In this document: positions 1 to 7,049 of the stretch, piece after piece | Layout: each line of letters starts with the position of its first letter | Numbering within the stretch: position 1 is the first letter of the stretch | NCBI GenBank assembly: GCA_902490405.1 | Contig: CABUDS010000039.1 | Coordinates: 1 to 15,815, forward strand | Length of the DNA stretch: 15,815 nucleotides | Direction: 5' to 3' | Origin: an uncultured Collinsella sp. | Lineage (GTDB): Bacteria; Actinomycetota; Coriobacteriia; Coriobacteriales; Coriobacteriaceae | Program-made: the position numbers and the translations under genes | Notes under the pieces: model-generated | Databases searched by the model: none | The model's input: only the letters and a program-made list of their open reading frames with translations | Told to the model about the DNA's origin: nothing

Positions 1-909
1 GAGCTGGTGCCTGCGCGCGATTTCAACGATGCCCTCGAGCACCTCGCGCGGATAGACCGAGCCCGTGGGGTTGTTGGGGTTGATGATGACGAGGGCCTTG
101 GTCGCGCTCGTGATCTTGGACTCCATATCCTCCAGGTCGGGATACCAATCCGCTTGCTCATCACACAGATAGTGAACGGGATGACCGCCGGCAAGGGTTG
201 CGCACGCCGTCCAGAGCGGATAATCGGGGCTGGGGATCAGAATCTCGTCGCCATTGTCGAGCAGCGCGTTCATCGAAAGCTGAATGAGTTCGGACACGCC
301 GTTGCCCGTGTAGATGTGCTCCATCTGAACATTGGGCAGGCCCTTGATCTGCGAGTACTGCATGATTGCCTTGCGCGCGGAGAACAGACCGCGCGAGTTG
401 GAATAGCCTTCGCAGTCGGGCAGCTGCTGGCGCATGTCCTTGATGACCTCATCGGGCGTGCGGAAACCAAAGGGCGCGGGGTTGCCGATGTTGAGCTTGA
501 GAATACGCTCGCCCTCGTCCTCCATACGGGCGGCCTCGTCGACGACGGGGCCGCGCACGTCATACAGGACGTTATCGAGCTTGGTGGATTTAGAAAAAGT
601 ACGCATGGTGGTGCTCCTTGGAATTTGAGCTGAGGGATGGGGTTCGGGCTTGGGCACGTTGCGAGGCGATGATTCCTCGCCTTGATCGGCGTCACCGGCG
701 ATCAGCCAGGTAACATCAACCTCCAAAATACGGGCGAGTAGCTCTGCCACATCGCGCCGCGGGATCGTCTTGCCGCTCACATATTGGCTCATCTGACTCT
801 TGCCGAGTTTTTTGCCGAGCATCTCCGATGCGCGGATTACGTCCGACTGGCGAACGTCGCGATCGGACATAGTCTGTCGCAGGCGATCGCTAAACGTCTC
901 TTGGGCCAC
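1..909 (-). CDS. HTH-AlaA fusion: N-terminal Cro/CI-type HTH domain joined to a class I PLP-dependent alanine aminotransferase (C-terminus outside window)
   Basis: The frame is open without a stop from the GTG at 909 to the window edge. AAGGAGG lies 5 nt before the GTG. Residues about 6-70 form a Cro/CI-like helix-turn-helix (KSQMSQYVSGKTIPRRDVAE region). A Pro/Ser-rich linker follows. From residue 102 (ATG at 606) the protein reads closely like E. coli AlaA: MRTFSKSTKLDNV, LKLNIGNPAPFGF, YTGNGVSELIQ, PSPDYPLWTA and NPNNPTGSVY are recognisable. AlaA makes alanine from pyruvate and glutamate in the cytosol. About half of the aminotransferase is present, and the PLP lysine is beyond the edge. 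An HTH/aminotransferase fusion of this kind is a named family (PRK13355, from memory). A second AAGGAG stands 7 nt before ATG 606, so a short enzyme-only product is possible. The HTH probably senses amino-acid or PLP state and represses its own gene; that is inference. Confidence 0.87.
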   Translation of the reverse strand, partial: MAQETFSDRLRQTMSDRDVRQSDVIRASEMLGKKLGKSQMSQYVSGKTIPRRDVAELLARILEVDVTWLIAGDADQGEESSPRNVPKPEPHPSAQIPRSTTMRTFSKSTKLDNVLYDVRGPVVDEAARMEDEGERILKLNIGNPAPFGFRTPDEVIKDMRQQLPDCEGYSNSRGLFSARKAIMQYSQIKGLPNVQMEHIYTGNGVSELIQLSMNALLDNGDEILIPSPDYPLWTACATLAGGHPVHYLCDEQADWYPDLEDMESKITSATKALVIINPNNPTGSVYPREVLEGIVEIARRHQL

Positions 910-928
910 AGGAACCTCCTTGCTGGCA

Positions 929-1022
929 AAGTTCAATTTATAGAACACGAATTGAACCTAAGTTCAATTTAGGCAGCAGTATAGCGCCGTACCTTATTCG
1001 GAAGTTCAATTTCACAAGAAAA
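929..1022 (-). promoter_or_regulatory. Repeat cluster AAGTTCAATTT: probable operator/promoter of the HTH-aminotransferase gene
   Basis: The octamer GTTCAATT occurs at 931-938, 962-969 and 1014-1021, and its complement AATTGAAC at 950-957. Sites 950-957 and 962-969 form a 20-bp near-perfect palindrome with a 4-bp centre (CTAA). The same-orientation copies are 31 and 52 bp apart, close to 3 and 5 DNA turns, so bound dimers would lie on one face. On the minus strand each copy contains TTGAAC, which could serve as a -35 element. Weak -10 candidates (TATACT, TATAAA) follow at somewhat long spacings of 19-20 bp. The cluster lies just upstream of a gene that starts with an HTH domain, which suggests autoregulation. 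The rest of the 910-1071 gap shows nothing clear. Confidence 0.6.
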
Positions 1023-1071
1023 CGTACCGAACTCCGAGATTTGCCCAAGGCGGACAATGACGCGCACGCGT

Positions 1072-1929
1072 TTAGAGATATTCAAGGAATCGAGCGGCGG
1101 CAAGCGAAACGTCAGCCGTGCGATATATCGCGTTGATCTGCCGATGGGGATGTCCCTCGAGCGGACGCACGGCGACATCGAACTGACAGCGGCGCAAGAT
1201 GAGCGCCGGAAGAATACTCACGCCCAGACCGTCCTCGACCATGGCCATAATCGCATAATCATCCCAGGTCGATAGCTTAGAACGCACCGCCAGACCCGCG
1301 CGGCGAAACAGCGGCGTAATCTCGTCGTCGCTACCGCGTTCCAGAAGAATAAACTGCTCGTTGGCCAAATCGGCAAGGGAAACGACCTCCGCGGTGGCAA
1401 GCGAGGAGTCCGCTGGCACCACGGCCATCAGCTCGTCTTGCACCAACGGCCGCGACGCCATGCCGGCGCCGCGTGGCTCGCGCGGAATAAAGCCCAGGTC
1501 GCAGCGGCCTTCCGCCACCCATTGCTCAATCTCGGAGTAATCACCCATCAGCAGCTCGTAATCGACATCCGGGTGATCAGCGCGAAACCGCGCGATCACC
1601 GGCGGCAGTACATGGGTCGCCACACTCGAGAATGTACCGATACAGATCTTGCCACGCATGAGCCCCCGCATCTCGTCCACGCGTCGCTGCAGGCGGCCAA
1701 ACTCTTCGCATAACGCCTCGACTGCCGGCATGACCTGCCGCCCGTCGGCAGAAAGCACCACGCCCTCGCGGCCGCGATCAAGCACCTTAAAACCCCAGTC
1801 TGCCTCAAGGTCGCCCACCATGCGGCTCACGCCCGACTGCGAATAGCTCAGCCGCTCTGCAGCATGCGTAAAGCTGCCGGCACGCACCGTCTCGAGCAGC
1901 ACTTGCATCTTTTGAATATTCGTTTCCAC
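1072..1929 (-). CDS. LysR-family transcriptional regulator
   Basis: The protein has 285 residues, the usual LysR length. An N-terminal winged HTH spans about residues 3-62 (AGSFTHAAERLSYSQSGVSR, then a short linker and LGFKVLDRG-like text). The effector-binding domain starts near residue 92 (GKICIGTFSSVATHVLPPVI) and runs to the end. The start is a GTG at 1929 behind GGAGGG with a 5-nt gap; no in-frame ATG upstream has a better site. It is divergent from the EamA transporter gene with 118 bp between them, the classic layout of a LysR protein that controls itself and its neighbour, with the transporter substrate or a related metabolite as likely co-inducer. The effector cannot be named from sequence. 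The family call is firm; the target is inference from layout and the inverted repeat at 1947-1965. Confidence 0.92.
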   Translation of the reverse strand: METNIQKMQVLLETVRAGSFTHAAERLSYSQSGVSRMVGDLEADWGFKVLDRGREGVVLSADGRQVMPAVEALCEEFGRLQRRVDEMRGLMRGKICIGTFSSVATHVLPPVIARFRADHPDVDYELLMGDYSEIEQWVAEGRCDLGFIPREPRGAGMASRPLVQDELMAVVPADSSLATAEVVSLADLANEQFILLERGSDDEITPLFRRAGLAVRSKLSTWDDYAIMAMVEDGLGVSILPALILRRCQFDVAVRPLEGHPHRQINAIYRTADVSLAAARFLEYL

Positions 1930-1946
1930 GGCATCCCTCCACCTTT

Positions 1947-1965
1947 ACATGAGTTTTTGTCATGT
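1947..1965. promoter_or_regulatory. Candidate LysR operator, ACATGA-N7-TCATGT
   Basis: This is a perfect 6-bp inverted repeat with a 7-bp spacer in the divergent lysR/eamA gap. It contains the T-N11-A core (T1950, A1962) typical of LysR-type binding sites. It overlaps the start of the lysR transcript predicted from the TATAAT at 1980-1975 on the minus strand, which fits autorepression with activation of the transporter gene. Confidence 0.55.
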
Positions 1966-1974
1966 TATCCATGC

Positions 1975-1980
1975 ATTATA
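1975..1980 (-). promoter_or_regulatory. Probable -10 box (TATAAT) of the lysR gene
   Basis: A perfect TATAAT reads on the minus strand at 1980-1975, about 50 bp before the GTG start. No good -35 hexamer is seen 16-18 bp upstream, so the promoter may depend on activation or on the extended -10 context. The plus-strand promoter for the transporter gene must lie in the same gap but is not distinct. Confidence 0.4.
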
Positions 1981-2047
1981 TTCGCTTTTCTTCTAAAGCC
2001 ACCTCACCCATAGTGAACATGCTCGGATATAGAGGAGATGTCAGCAC

Positions 2048-2959
2048 ATGAACAACGGACTGTTTACGTACTTAGCAGCATTGCTATTGTTTGGCTCCAA
2101 CGGCATCATCGCCGCTGCCATCGCGCTGCCGAGCTCCGATATCGTACTGTTGCGCACGTTTTTGGGCGCTCTCACCCTTGCCGCCATCCTCTTCATAACC
2201 AAGCGCCATAACCTGCAGGCTCCGTCTCGCCCCCGCGAGGCCGCAGCGCTCATCGTCTCGGGCGCCGCGCTGGGCGCCAGCTGGATTTTCCTGTTCCGCG
2301 CCTATCAGACGATCGGCGTTGGCATCTCCTCGCTGTTGTATTACTGCGGCCCCATCATCGTTATGGCCCTCTCCCCGCTCATTTTTGGCGAAAAGCTGAC
2401 CGGCGGCAAAATCGCCGGGTTTATCGCCGTTGCCTGTGGCGCCTTTCTCATTGCGGCGCAAGGTCTAGGCGGCAATATGCCCATTGCGGGTATCGCTTGC
2501 GGCATCGCCTCGGCCTTCTGCTACGCCTTGATGGTCATCGCTAGCAAGGGTGCGCCACACATCGAAGGCCTCGAGAACTCCACGCTCCAGGTGAGCGCCG
2601 CCTTTGTAACCGCGTTGATCCTTACGCTCTTCACGCAAGGTGCCCCCTCGTTCCTCTCCCCCAGCATTGCCGCCGGCATCGATTGGGGCGCCGTCGCCAT
2701 GCTCGGCGTCGTCAACACCGGCATCGGTTGCCTGCTCTACTTTAGTGCCGTCGCCAAGCTGCCCGTCCAGACCGTCGCGGTCGTCGGCTACCTCGAGCCG
2801 CTTTCGGCCGTCGTGTTCTCCGTTGCCCTTTTGGGAGAGACCATGACGCCCATCCGCCTCATGGGCGCCGCGTTGATCATCGGCGGCGCGATCTTTTGCG
2901 AAGTCGCCGGCAAACGCGCAGACACCAAAGCAAGCATCGCCCAAGCAGCACGCGCCTAA
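2048..2959 (+). CDS. EamA/RhaT-family (DMT superfamily) membrane transporter
   Basis: The protein has 303 residues and about ten hydrophobic helices arranged as two EamA repeats, roughly residues 4-135 and 147-287. The second half carries the typical text YLEPLSAVVFSVALLGETMTP near residues 238-258, and the first half has the matching SPLIFGEKLT near residues 109-118. EamA proteins export amino acids, purines, drugs or other metabolites across the inner membrane; the substrate here is unknown. The ATG at 2048 follows GAGGAG with a 10-nt gap. The divergent LysR gene upstream is probably its regulator. After the stop come inverted repeats at 2962-3088, which may end the transcript. The length and repeat structure are complete, with no sign of damage. 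Confidence 0.92.
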   Translation: MNNGLFTYLAALLLFGSNGIIAAAIALPSSDIVLLRTFLGALTLAAILFITKRHNLQAPSRPREAAALIVSGAALGASWIFLFRAYQTIGVGISSLLYYCGPIIVMALSPLIFGEKLTGGKIAGFIAVACGAFLIAAQGLGGNMPIAGIACGIASAFCYALMVIASKGAPHIEGLENSTLQVSAAFVTALILTLFTQGAPSFLSPSIAAGIDWGAVAMLGVVNTGIGCLLYFSAVAKLPVQTVAVVGYLEPLSAVVFSVALLGETMTPIRLMGAALIIGGAIFCEVAGKRADTKASIAQAARA

Positions 2960-2961
2960 AA

Positions 2962-3047
2962 GCCCCTCTTCAGTTTCAAAGCAGGGGCGCGTCCGTGGTT
3001 ATCACATTGCAGCAAGACCATACAGCCGGTGCGCCCCTGTTTTGAAA
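2962..3047. repeat. Inverted repeat with two competing pairings between eamA and kup
   Basis: Arm B (TTTCAAA-G-CAGGGGCGC, 2974-2990) pairs with arm C (GCGCCCCTG-TTTTGAAA, 3031-3047) in 16 of 17 positions across a 40-nt loop. The AGGGGC at 2983-2988 can instead pair with GCCCCT at 2962-2967, directly after the EamA stop. The two foldings are mutually exclusive. It may be a terminator for the EamA gene, an attenuator-like leader for kup, or a small structured RNA. The order of the sites is seen directly; any function is inference. Confidence 0.45.
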
Positions 3048-3064
3048 TGCTACCTGCGTACATG

Positions 3065-3092
3065 AATAATCCCCAGATGGGGATTATTGTCT
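3065..3092 (+). terminator. Hairpin AATAATCCCC / GGGGATTATT, possible terminator
   Basis: The 10-bp arms (3065-3074 and 3079-3088) are perfect around an AGAT loop and are followed by a T-rich stretch (GTCT). The A/T outer part makes it nearly symmetrical, so it could end transcripts in either direction. It would stop read-through from the EamA gene, or act inside a kup leader if kup transcription starts upstream of it. Confidence 0.45.
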
Positions 3093-3126
3093 AAAACACC
3101 CCGATGTGCCAAACTGCTCTTATATG

Positions 3127-3168
3127 TATAAAGATGGCATAAAGGTTATCTGCCCTAGACAGATAACC
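3127..3168 (+). promoter_or_regulatory. kup promoter region with a palindrome GGTTATCTG-N7-CAGATAACC
   Basis: A -10-like TATAAA lies at 3127-3132, with no clear -35. Twelve bases later begins a perfect 9-bp inverted repeat (3144-3152 and 3160-3168). It ends 8 bp before the AAGGGAG ribosome site of kup. At the DNA level it sits where a repressor operator would overlap the transcription start. At the RNA level it makes a stable hairpin in the 5' leader close to the ribosome site. Which of the two applies cannot be decided here. Confidence 0.5.
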
Positions 3169-3188
3169 GGATGTCTAAGGGAGTCCAC

Positions 3189-5420
3189 GTGGCACACAAC
3201 AAACTGGAGGCAAACCTCCAAGACCAGCACGGACAGAGCGGGCATGGAGCCATTCCCCTTTCTGCTGGTATGTTGCTCGTAACGCTCGGCGTCGTCTATG
3301 GCGACATCGGCACGAGCCCTATGTACACCATGAAATCAATCGTCGCCAACAACGGCGGCATCGGTACCGTCAGCGAGGACATGATCCTGGGCGCGCTTTC
3401 GCTCGTCATCTGGACCATGACGCTCGTAACCACGGTCAAGTACGTGCTAATCGCCATGAGGGCCGACAACCACAACGAGGGCGGTATCTTCGCCCTGTTC
3501 AGTCTCGTGCGCAAAGTGGCGCCGTGGCTGATCCTTCCCGCCATGATCGGCGGTGCGGCGCTGCTTGCCGACGGCATCCTCACCCCCGCCGTCACGGTCA
3601 CCACAGCCATCGAGGGTCTGCGCACCATCGAGTGGGGCCACGCGCTATTGGGCGACGGCCAGACCAACGTCATCATTATTACCATCATCATTATCTGCGG
3701 CCTATTTGCCATGCAGCGCGCCGGCACCTCGTCAATCGGCAAGCTCTTCGGCCCGCTCATGACGCTATGGTTCCTGTTCCTGGCGGGCGCCGGCCTGTTC
3801 AACATGCTCGGCAACCTGTCCATCTTGCGCGCACTCAACCCCATCCGCGGCATCATGTTCCTGTTCTCGCCCATCAACCACTCGGGCATCATGGTGCTCG
3901 GCTTCGTCTTCCTGTCGACGACCGGCGCCGAGGCGCTCTATTCGGACATGGGTCACGTGGGCAAGGCTAACATTTACGCATCCTGGCCGTTCGTAAAGGC
4001 GGCCCTCATCCTTAACTATCTGGGTCAGGGCGCTTGGCTGCTCGCCAACAACTCCAATCCCCAGATGCTCGCGATGGACATCGTCAACCCGTTCTACATG
4101 ATGCTTCCCGAGCCCCTGCGCCCCTTTGCCATCGTGCTATCGGCCGTAGCGGCCATCATCGCCTCGCAGGCGCTTATCACCGGCTCGTTCTCGCTGGTAT
4201 CCGAGGCCACGCGTCTCAACCTTATGCCGCATCTGCGCATCCACTACCCCAGCGACACCAAGGGTCAACTCTATATTCCGCTCGTCAACAACATCATGTG
4301 GGTCGGCTGTATCTTCATCGTGCTGCTGTTCCAAAACTCCGAGCGCATGGAGAGCGCCTACGGCCTCGCCATCACCGTGACTATGCTCATGACCACGACG
4401 CTTTTGACGAGCTATATCGCCGGCATCCTCAAGCACAAGCTGGGCGCCTGCGTCTTTGCCCTGCTTTTTGGCGCCATCGAGCTCTGCTTCTTTGCCTCGT
4501 GCCTCACCATGTTCTTTGACGGCGGCTATGTGATGATCTTCCTGGCCTCGCTGCTGTTTGGCCTTATGTACGTGTGGCGCCGCGGCACCGCCATCGAGCG
4601 CACGCAGACGATCCTGCTGCCCGTCTCCAAGTACATCGATCAGCTCAACCGCCTGCGCAACGACGAGACCTACCCCGTGCTCGCCGACAATCTGGTGTTC
4701 CTCACCAACAGCCCCGACCCGCTCACGCTCGACCGCGACGTGCTCTATTCCATCCTGGACAAGCACCCCAAGCGCGCCAAGGCATATTGGTTCATCAACG
4801 TGCACGTTACCGACGAGCCCTATACGCACGAGTATTCCGTCGAGACCTTTGGCACGGACTTTTTGTTCCGCGTGCGCCTGGACCTGGGCTTTAAGGTCAA
4901 CCAGCGCATCAACGCCTATCTGCGTCAGATCGTTGGCGACTTGATGACATCGGGTGAGCTGCCACCGCAGCATCACACCTACTCCATCTACGAGACACGC
5001 GGCAACGTGGGCGACTTCCGTTTTTGCATGCTGCGCAAGATGCTTGCCCCCGAAACGGACATCAACCGCAACGACCACCGCGTGATGGCCATCAAGTACG
5101 CCGTCCGCCGCGCCTGCGGAAGCCCGGCACGCTGGTACGGTCTTGAGAACTCGGCGATCATCATCGAGTACGTGCCTCTCTTTGCCCGCATGCGTCCGGC
5201 GGTCAAACTCGTACGCACCCATGTGCCGCTCGAGGTCCAGATCGAAGAAGCCGAGGAAATGGAAGTCGATATCTTCTCGGACGACCTGGTCAACGGCAAC
5301 GAGGCCGGTAGGGACATGAACGTCGATCCCACCGAATTGCTCGAGAGCGTCGCCGATACGCCCGAACAGCAACTGCTCGACGGCCTCGAGAGCGCCCAGC
5401 TCAACGACGCCAACTTCTAG
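3189..5420 (+). CDS. kup: Potassium uptake protein Kup (KUP/HAK/KT family)
   Basis: This is an inner-membrane K+ importer, probably a K+/H+ symporter. The family signature GVVYGDIGTSPMYT lies near residues 34-47, and the conserved ADGILTPAVTV segment follows in an early helix. About twelve hydrophobic helices fill residues 23-455, followed by a cytosolic C-terminal domain of nearly 290 residues. The last 60 or so residues are strongly acidic (EEAEEMEVDIFSDD onward), a little longer than typical Kup proteins. I choose the GTG at 3189 (743 aa) because AAGGGAG stands 5 nt before it. The in-frame ATG at 3171 has no ribosome site and touches the hairpin at 3144-3168. The gene stands alone and ends at a strong terminator. 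Regulation by the palindromic leader is inferred. Confidence 0.95.
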   Translation: MAHNKLEANLQDQHGQSGHGAIPLSAGMLLVTLGVVYGDIGTSPMYTMKSIVANNGGIGTVSEDMILGALSLVIWTMTLVTTVKYVLIAMRADNHNEGGIFALFSLVRKVAPWLILPAMIGGAALLADGILTPAVTVTTAIEGLRTIEWGHALLGDGQTNVIIITIIIICGLFAMQRAGTSSIGKLFGPLMTLWFLFLAGAGLFNMLGNLSILRALNPIRGIMFLFSPINHSGIMVLGFVFLSTTGAEALYSDMGHVGKANIYASWPFVKAALILNYLGQGAWLLANNSNPQMLAMDIVNPFYMMLPEPLRPFAIVLSAVAAIIASQALITGSFSLVSEATRLNLMPHLRIHYPSDTKGQLYIPLVNNIMWVGCIFIVLLFQNSERMESAYGLAITVTMLMTTTLLTSYIAGILKHKLGACVFALLFGAIELCFFASCLTMFFDGGYVMIFLASLLFGLMYVWRRGTAIERTQTILLPVSKYIDQLNRLRNDETYPVLADNLVFLTNSPDPLTLDRDVLYSILDKHPKRAKAYWFINVHVTDEPYTHEYSVETFGTDFLFRVRLDLGFKVNQRINAYLRQIVGDLMTSGELPPQHHTYSIYETRGNVGDFRFCMLRKMLAPETDINRNDHRVMAIKYAVRRACGSPARWYGLENSAIIIEYVPLFARMRPAVKLVRTHVPLEVQIEEAEEMEVDIFSDDLVNGNEAGRDMNVDPTELLESVADTPEQQLLDGLESAQLNDANF

Positions 5421-5440
5421 CGACGTCGCGCATCAACGAC

Positions 5441-5485
5441 AGCGCCCCTGCACCTCACAGGAGATGCAGGGGCGCTTTGCATTTC
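5441..5485 (+). terminator. Rho-independent terminator of kup
   Basis: AGCGCCCCTGCA (5441-5452) pairs perfectly with TGCAGGGGCGCT (5465-5476) around a 12-nt loop, followed by TTGCATTT. It lies between the convergent kup and bile salt hydrolase genes and serves kup. Confidence 0.88.
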
Positions 5486-5499
5486 AGTAAAGCCCTCGG

Positions 5500-6465
5500 C
5501 TACGAACGACGCGGCTCGGGAACCACGAGCCTATCGGGGCTCGCGCCCTCGGCATCCATCAGGCTCACGTAGCGAATCGATGGGTCATCGTAGGTCGCGT
5601 AGTAATAATTGCCCGTACGCGCGCTAAAGCATCCGGTGTAGATGGTCTTCTCGAACTTGCCGTCGCCCATCTTGGACGCTCCCTCGATCATCGCCACGCC
5701 CTCGAGCGAACGGAACATGCGGACGACGTTTTCGGCCTCGCCGCCCTTTTGCGGGTAATTGGCATTGAGGTAGGCAGCCTTTACAAAACGGCTCGGCGAA
5801 TAGCAATCGCCCGGAATACCGCGCATGCCGGCACCAGCGCCATAAGGCTTGAGCTCGGCGGCGCGCCATGTCGCCGTCTGCGGAAAATCGCTGGTGGCGG
5901 TGATATAGGTGCGCAGGTTTTCCATATGCCACGGGAAAGTCGGCTGGTTGGCAAGGGTATCGACCGGGTCGTCGTATACATGCAGGCCGTCGGCCATCAT
6001 CTCGACCACGATACTGCGCTGGCTGTCGCCGATAATCCAATGGAGCAGCGACACGCCCAGGCCCTCGCCGGCAGATTTGGCGACAATCACCGTATCGCGC
6101 AGCGCAGCCTCGGCCTCGTCGACCGTCGAGAACGTCGCCGCCACCCACAGGGGAAACTCGTAGGCCGCGATATTGGTCTTGCCATCAACCGGCCCCTCGG
6201 CATACTCGGCATAGCCGGGAAAGTTGAGCCCCGCCACAGCCAGGCCCGCATCGTTGCCGCAATCGAAAAACATGGGATAGTTCTTGTAATCGATACACAT
6301 ACCGATTACCGCATGCGCCGCCGTCGCATCGTCGATAAACGAGTACGGGATGTGGAACCCGCGGGGCACCACGCGAACCTGCTCGCCGTATCCAAAGCTC
6401 CAGTCGAGGTTGCGGCCCAGATACATGTGGCCGGAATTATCGGTAAATCGAATGCTCGTGCACAT
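5500..6465 (-). CDS. Bile salt hydrolase / choloylglycine hydrolase (Ntn hydrolase)
   Basis: This enzyme cleaves the amide bond of glycine- or taurine-conjugated bile acids in the cytosol. The mature enzyme starts at Cys2, so ATG 6465 (MCTSIRF), behind AGGAGG with a 4-nt gap, is the right start; an upstream extension in the same frame would bury the nucleophile. In the 321-residue protein I find Cys2, Arg18, Asp21, Asn81, Asn173 and Arg226, all matching the catalytic and binding set of known bile salt hydrolases, plus the motif GIPGDCYSPSRFVKA. Asn81 (GLNFPGY), where penicillin V acylases usually have Tyr, favours bile salts over penicillin V. No signal peptide is present. The gene is alone, downstream of the terminator at 6525-6565, with no obvious bile-responsive site in the 60-bp leader. 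Substrate preference cannot be read from sequence. Confidence 0.92.
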   Translation of the reverse strand: MCTSIRFTDNSGHMYLGRNLDWSFGYGEQVRVVPRGFHIPYSFIDDATAAHAVIGMCIDYKNYPMFFDCGNDAGLAVAGLNFPGYAEYAEGPVDGKTNIAAYEFPLWVAATFSTVDEAEAALRDTVIVAKSAGEGLGVSLLHWIIGDSQRSIVVEMMADGLHVYDDPVDTLANQPTFPWHMENLRTYITATSDFPQTATWRAAELKPYGAGAGMRGIPGDCYSPSRFVKAAYLNANYPQKGGEAENVVRMFRSLEGVAMIEGASKMGDGKFEKTIYTGCFSARTGNYYYATYDDPSIRYVSLMDAEGASPDRLVVPEPRRS

Positions 6466-6524
6466 AGCGCCTCCTAGCTCAATGTTCTTACTAAGGTCAT
6501 TGTCACCAAACAAAGGAGCGCTAA

Positions 6525-6565
6525 ACAAAAAAGTCCGGACATGACAACAATGTCATACCCGGACT
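6525..6565 (-). terminator. Rho-independent terminator of the deformylase-like gene
   Basis: On the minus strand AGTCCGG pairs with CCGGACT, and an inner ATGACA/TGTCAT stem closes the loop (plus positions 6532-6565). A run of six T then follows, with TTTAG after one G. It isolates the upstream gene from the bile salt hydrolase gene, so the latter needs its own promoter in about 60 bp. Confidence 0.9.
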
Positions 6566-6596
6566 AAAAACGACGAGGTGCGGTGCTTTGGTCCCC

Positions 6597-7016
6597 TTAG
6601 ACCAACTTTCCAAGACAGTGATCAATCATGTGCTGGATCATCTGAGCCTCAAAGCCTGCGTAGTCGCGGCGGCACTCCTTCATCTTGCCGTCGACGATCT
6701 GGTCAAAGGCGACCTTGCACTTGATGTAGCGCGTGGACTTGGTGATCTCGTCGTGCGTCAGGCAGCTCTCCTCCATCTTGCTGGCGCCCAGGCCAAACAC
6801 CAGACGAGGGTTGTAGAGCACGTGGGGCTCGCCGGCATCGTCCAAGTAGACGCAAACCTTCTTGGTAACGCCAATCTGGTTAGCGGCAAGGCAGCCGGCA
6901 TCGTCGAGCGACTTGATGGTATCGATCAGGTCCTGAGCAACCGACTCGTCCTCGACGGTCGCAACCTCGCAACGCTGGGACAGGATAGCCTCGTCGTGGC
7001 AAAGCTCTTTAATCAT
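6597..7016 (-). CDS. Short peptide-deformylase-like protein lacking the catalytic glutamate
   Basis: The 139-residue protein has the fold signature of peptide deformylase, which removes the formyl group from new proteins. Motif 1 is AGCLAANQIG (residues 40-49; usual GxGLAAxQ) and keeps Gln47. Motif 2 is ESCLT (84-ish; usual EGCLS) and keeps the metal ligand Cys85. Motif 3 is QHMIDH (128-133; usual QHExDH): both His ligands remain but the catalytic Glu is Met130. The enzyme may therefore bind metal without normal deformylation, or use another base. Its length matches a short deformylase-like subfamily rather than the usual 150-190 residues. Start: ATG 7016, with GGAGG 5 nt upstream; the ATG at 7028 would overlap that site. 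It has its own TATACT promoter box and a strong terminator, so it seems expressed. A true def gene is presumably elsewhere. Confidence 0.82.
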   Translation of the reverse strand: MIKELCHDEAILSQRCEVATVEDESVAQDLIDTIKSLDDAGCLAANQIGVTKKVCVYLDDAGEPHVLYNPRLVFGLGASKMEESCLTHDEITKSTRYIKCKVAFDQIVDGKMKECRRDYAGFEAQMIQHMIDHCLGKLV

Positions 7017-7049
7017 ACGTTCCTCCATAGGGGTCGTTGTAACCGCTTA

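Noticed and set aside
270..695. Separate gene in another frame over the HTH-aminotransferase linker
   Set aside because: It overlaps the convincing AlaA-like frame, lacks a ribosome site and has a low-complexity composition.
2960..3188. c-di-AMP (ydaO) riboswitch in front of kup
   Set aside because: Kup genes often carry one, but the conserved blocks of that riboswitch are not recognisable; only simple inverted repeats are seen.
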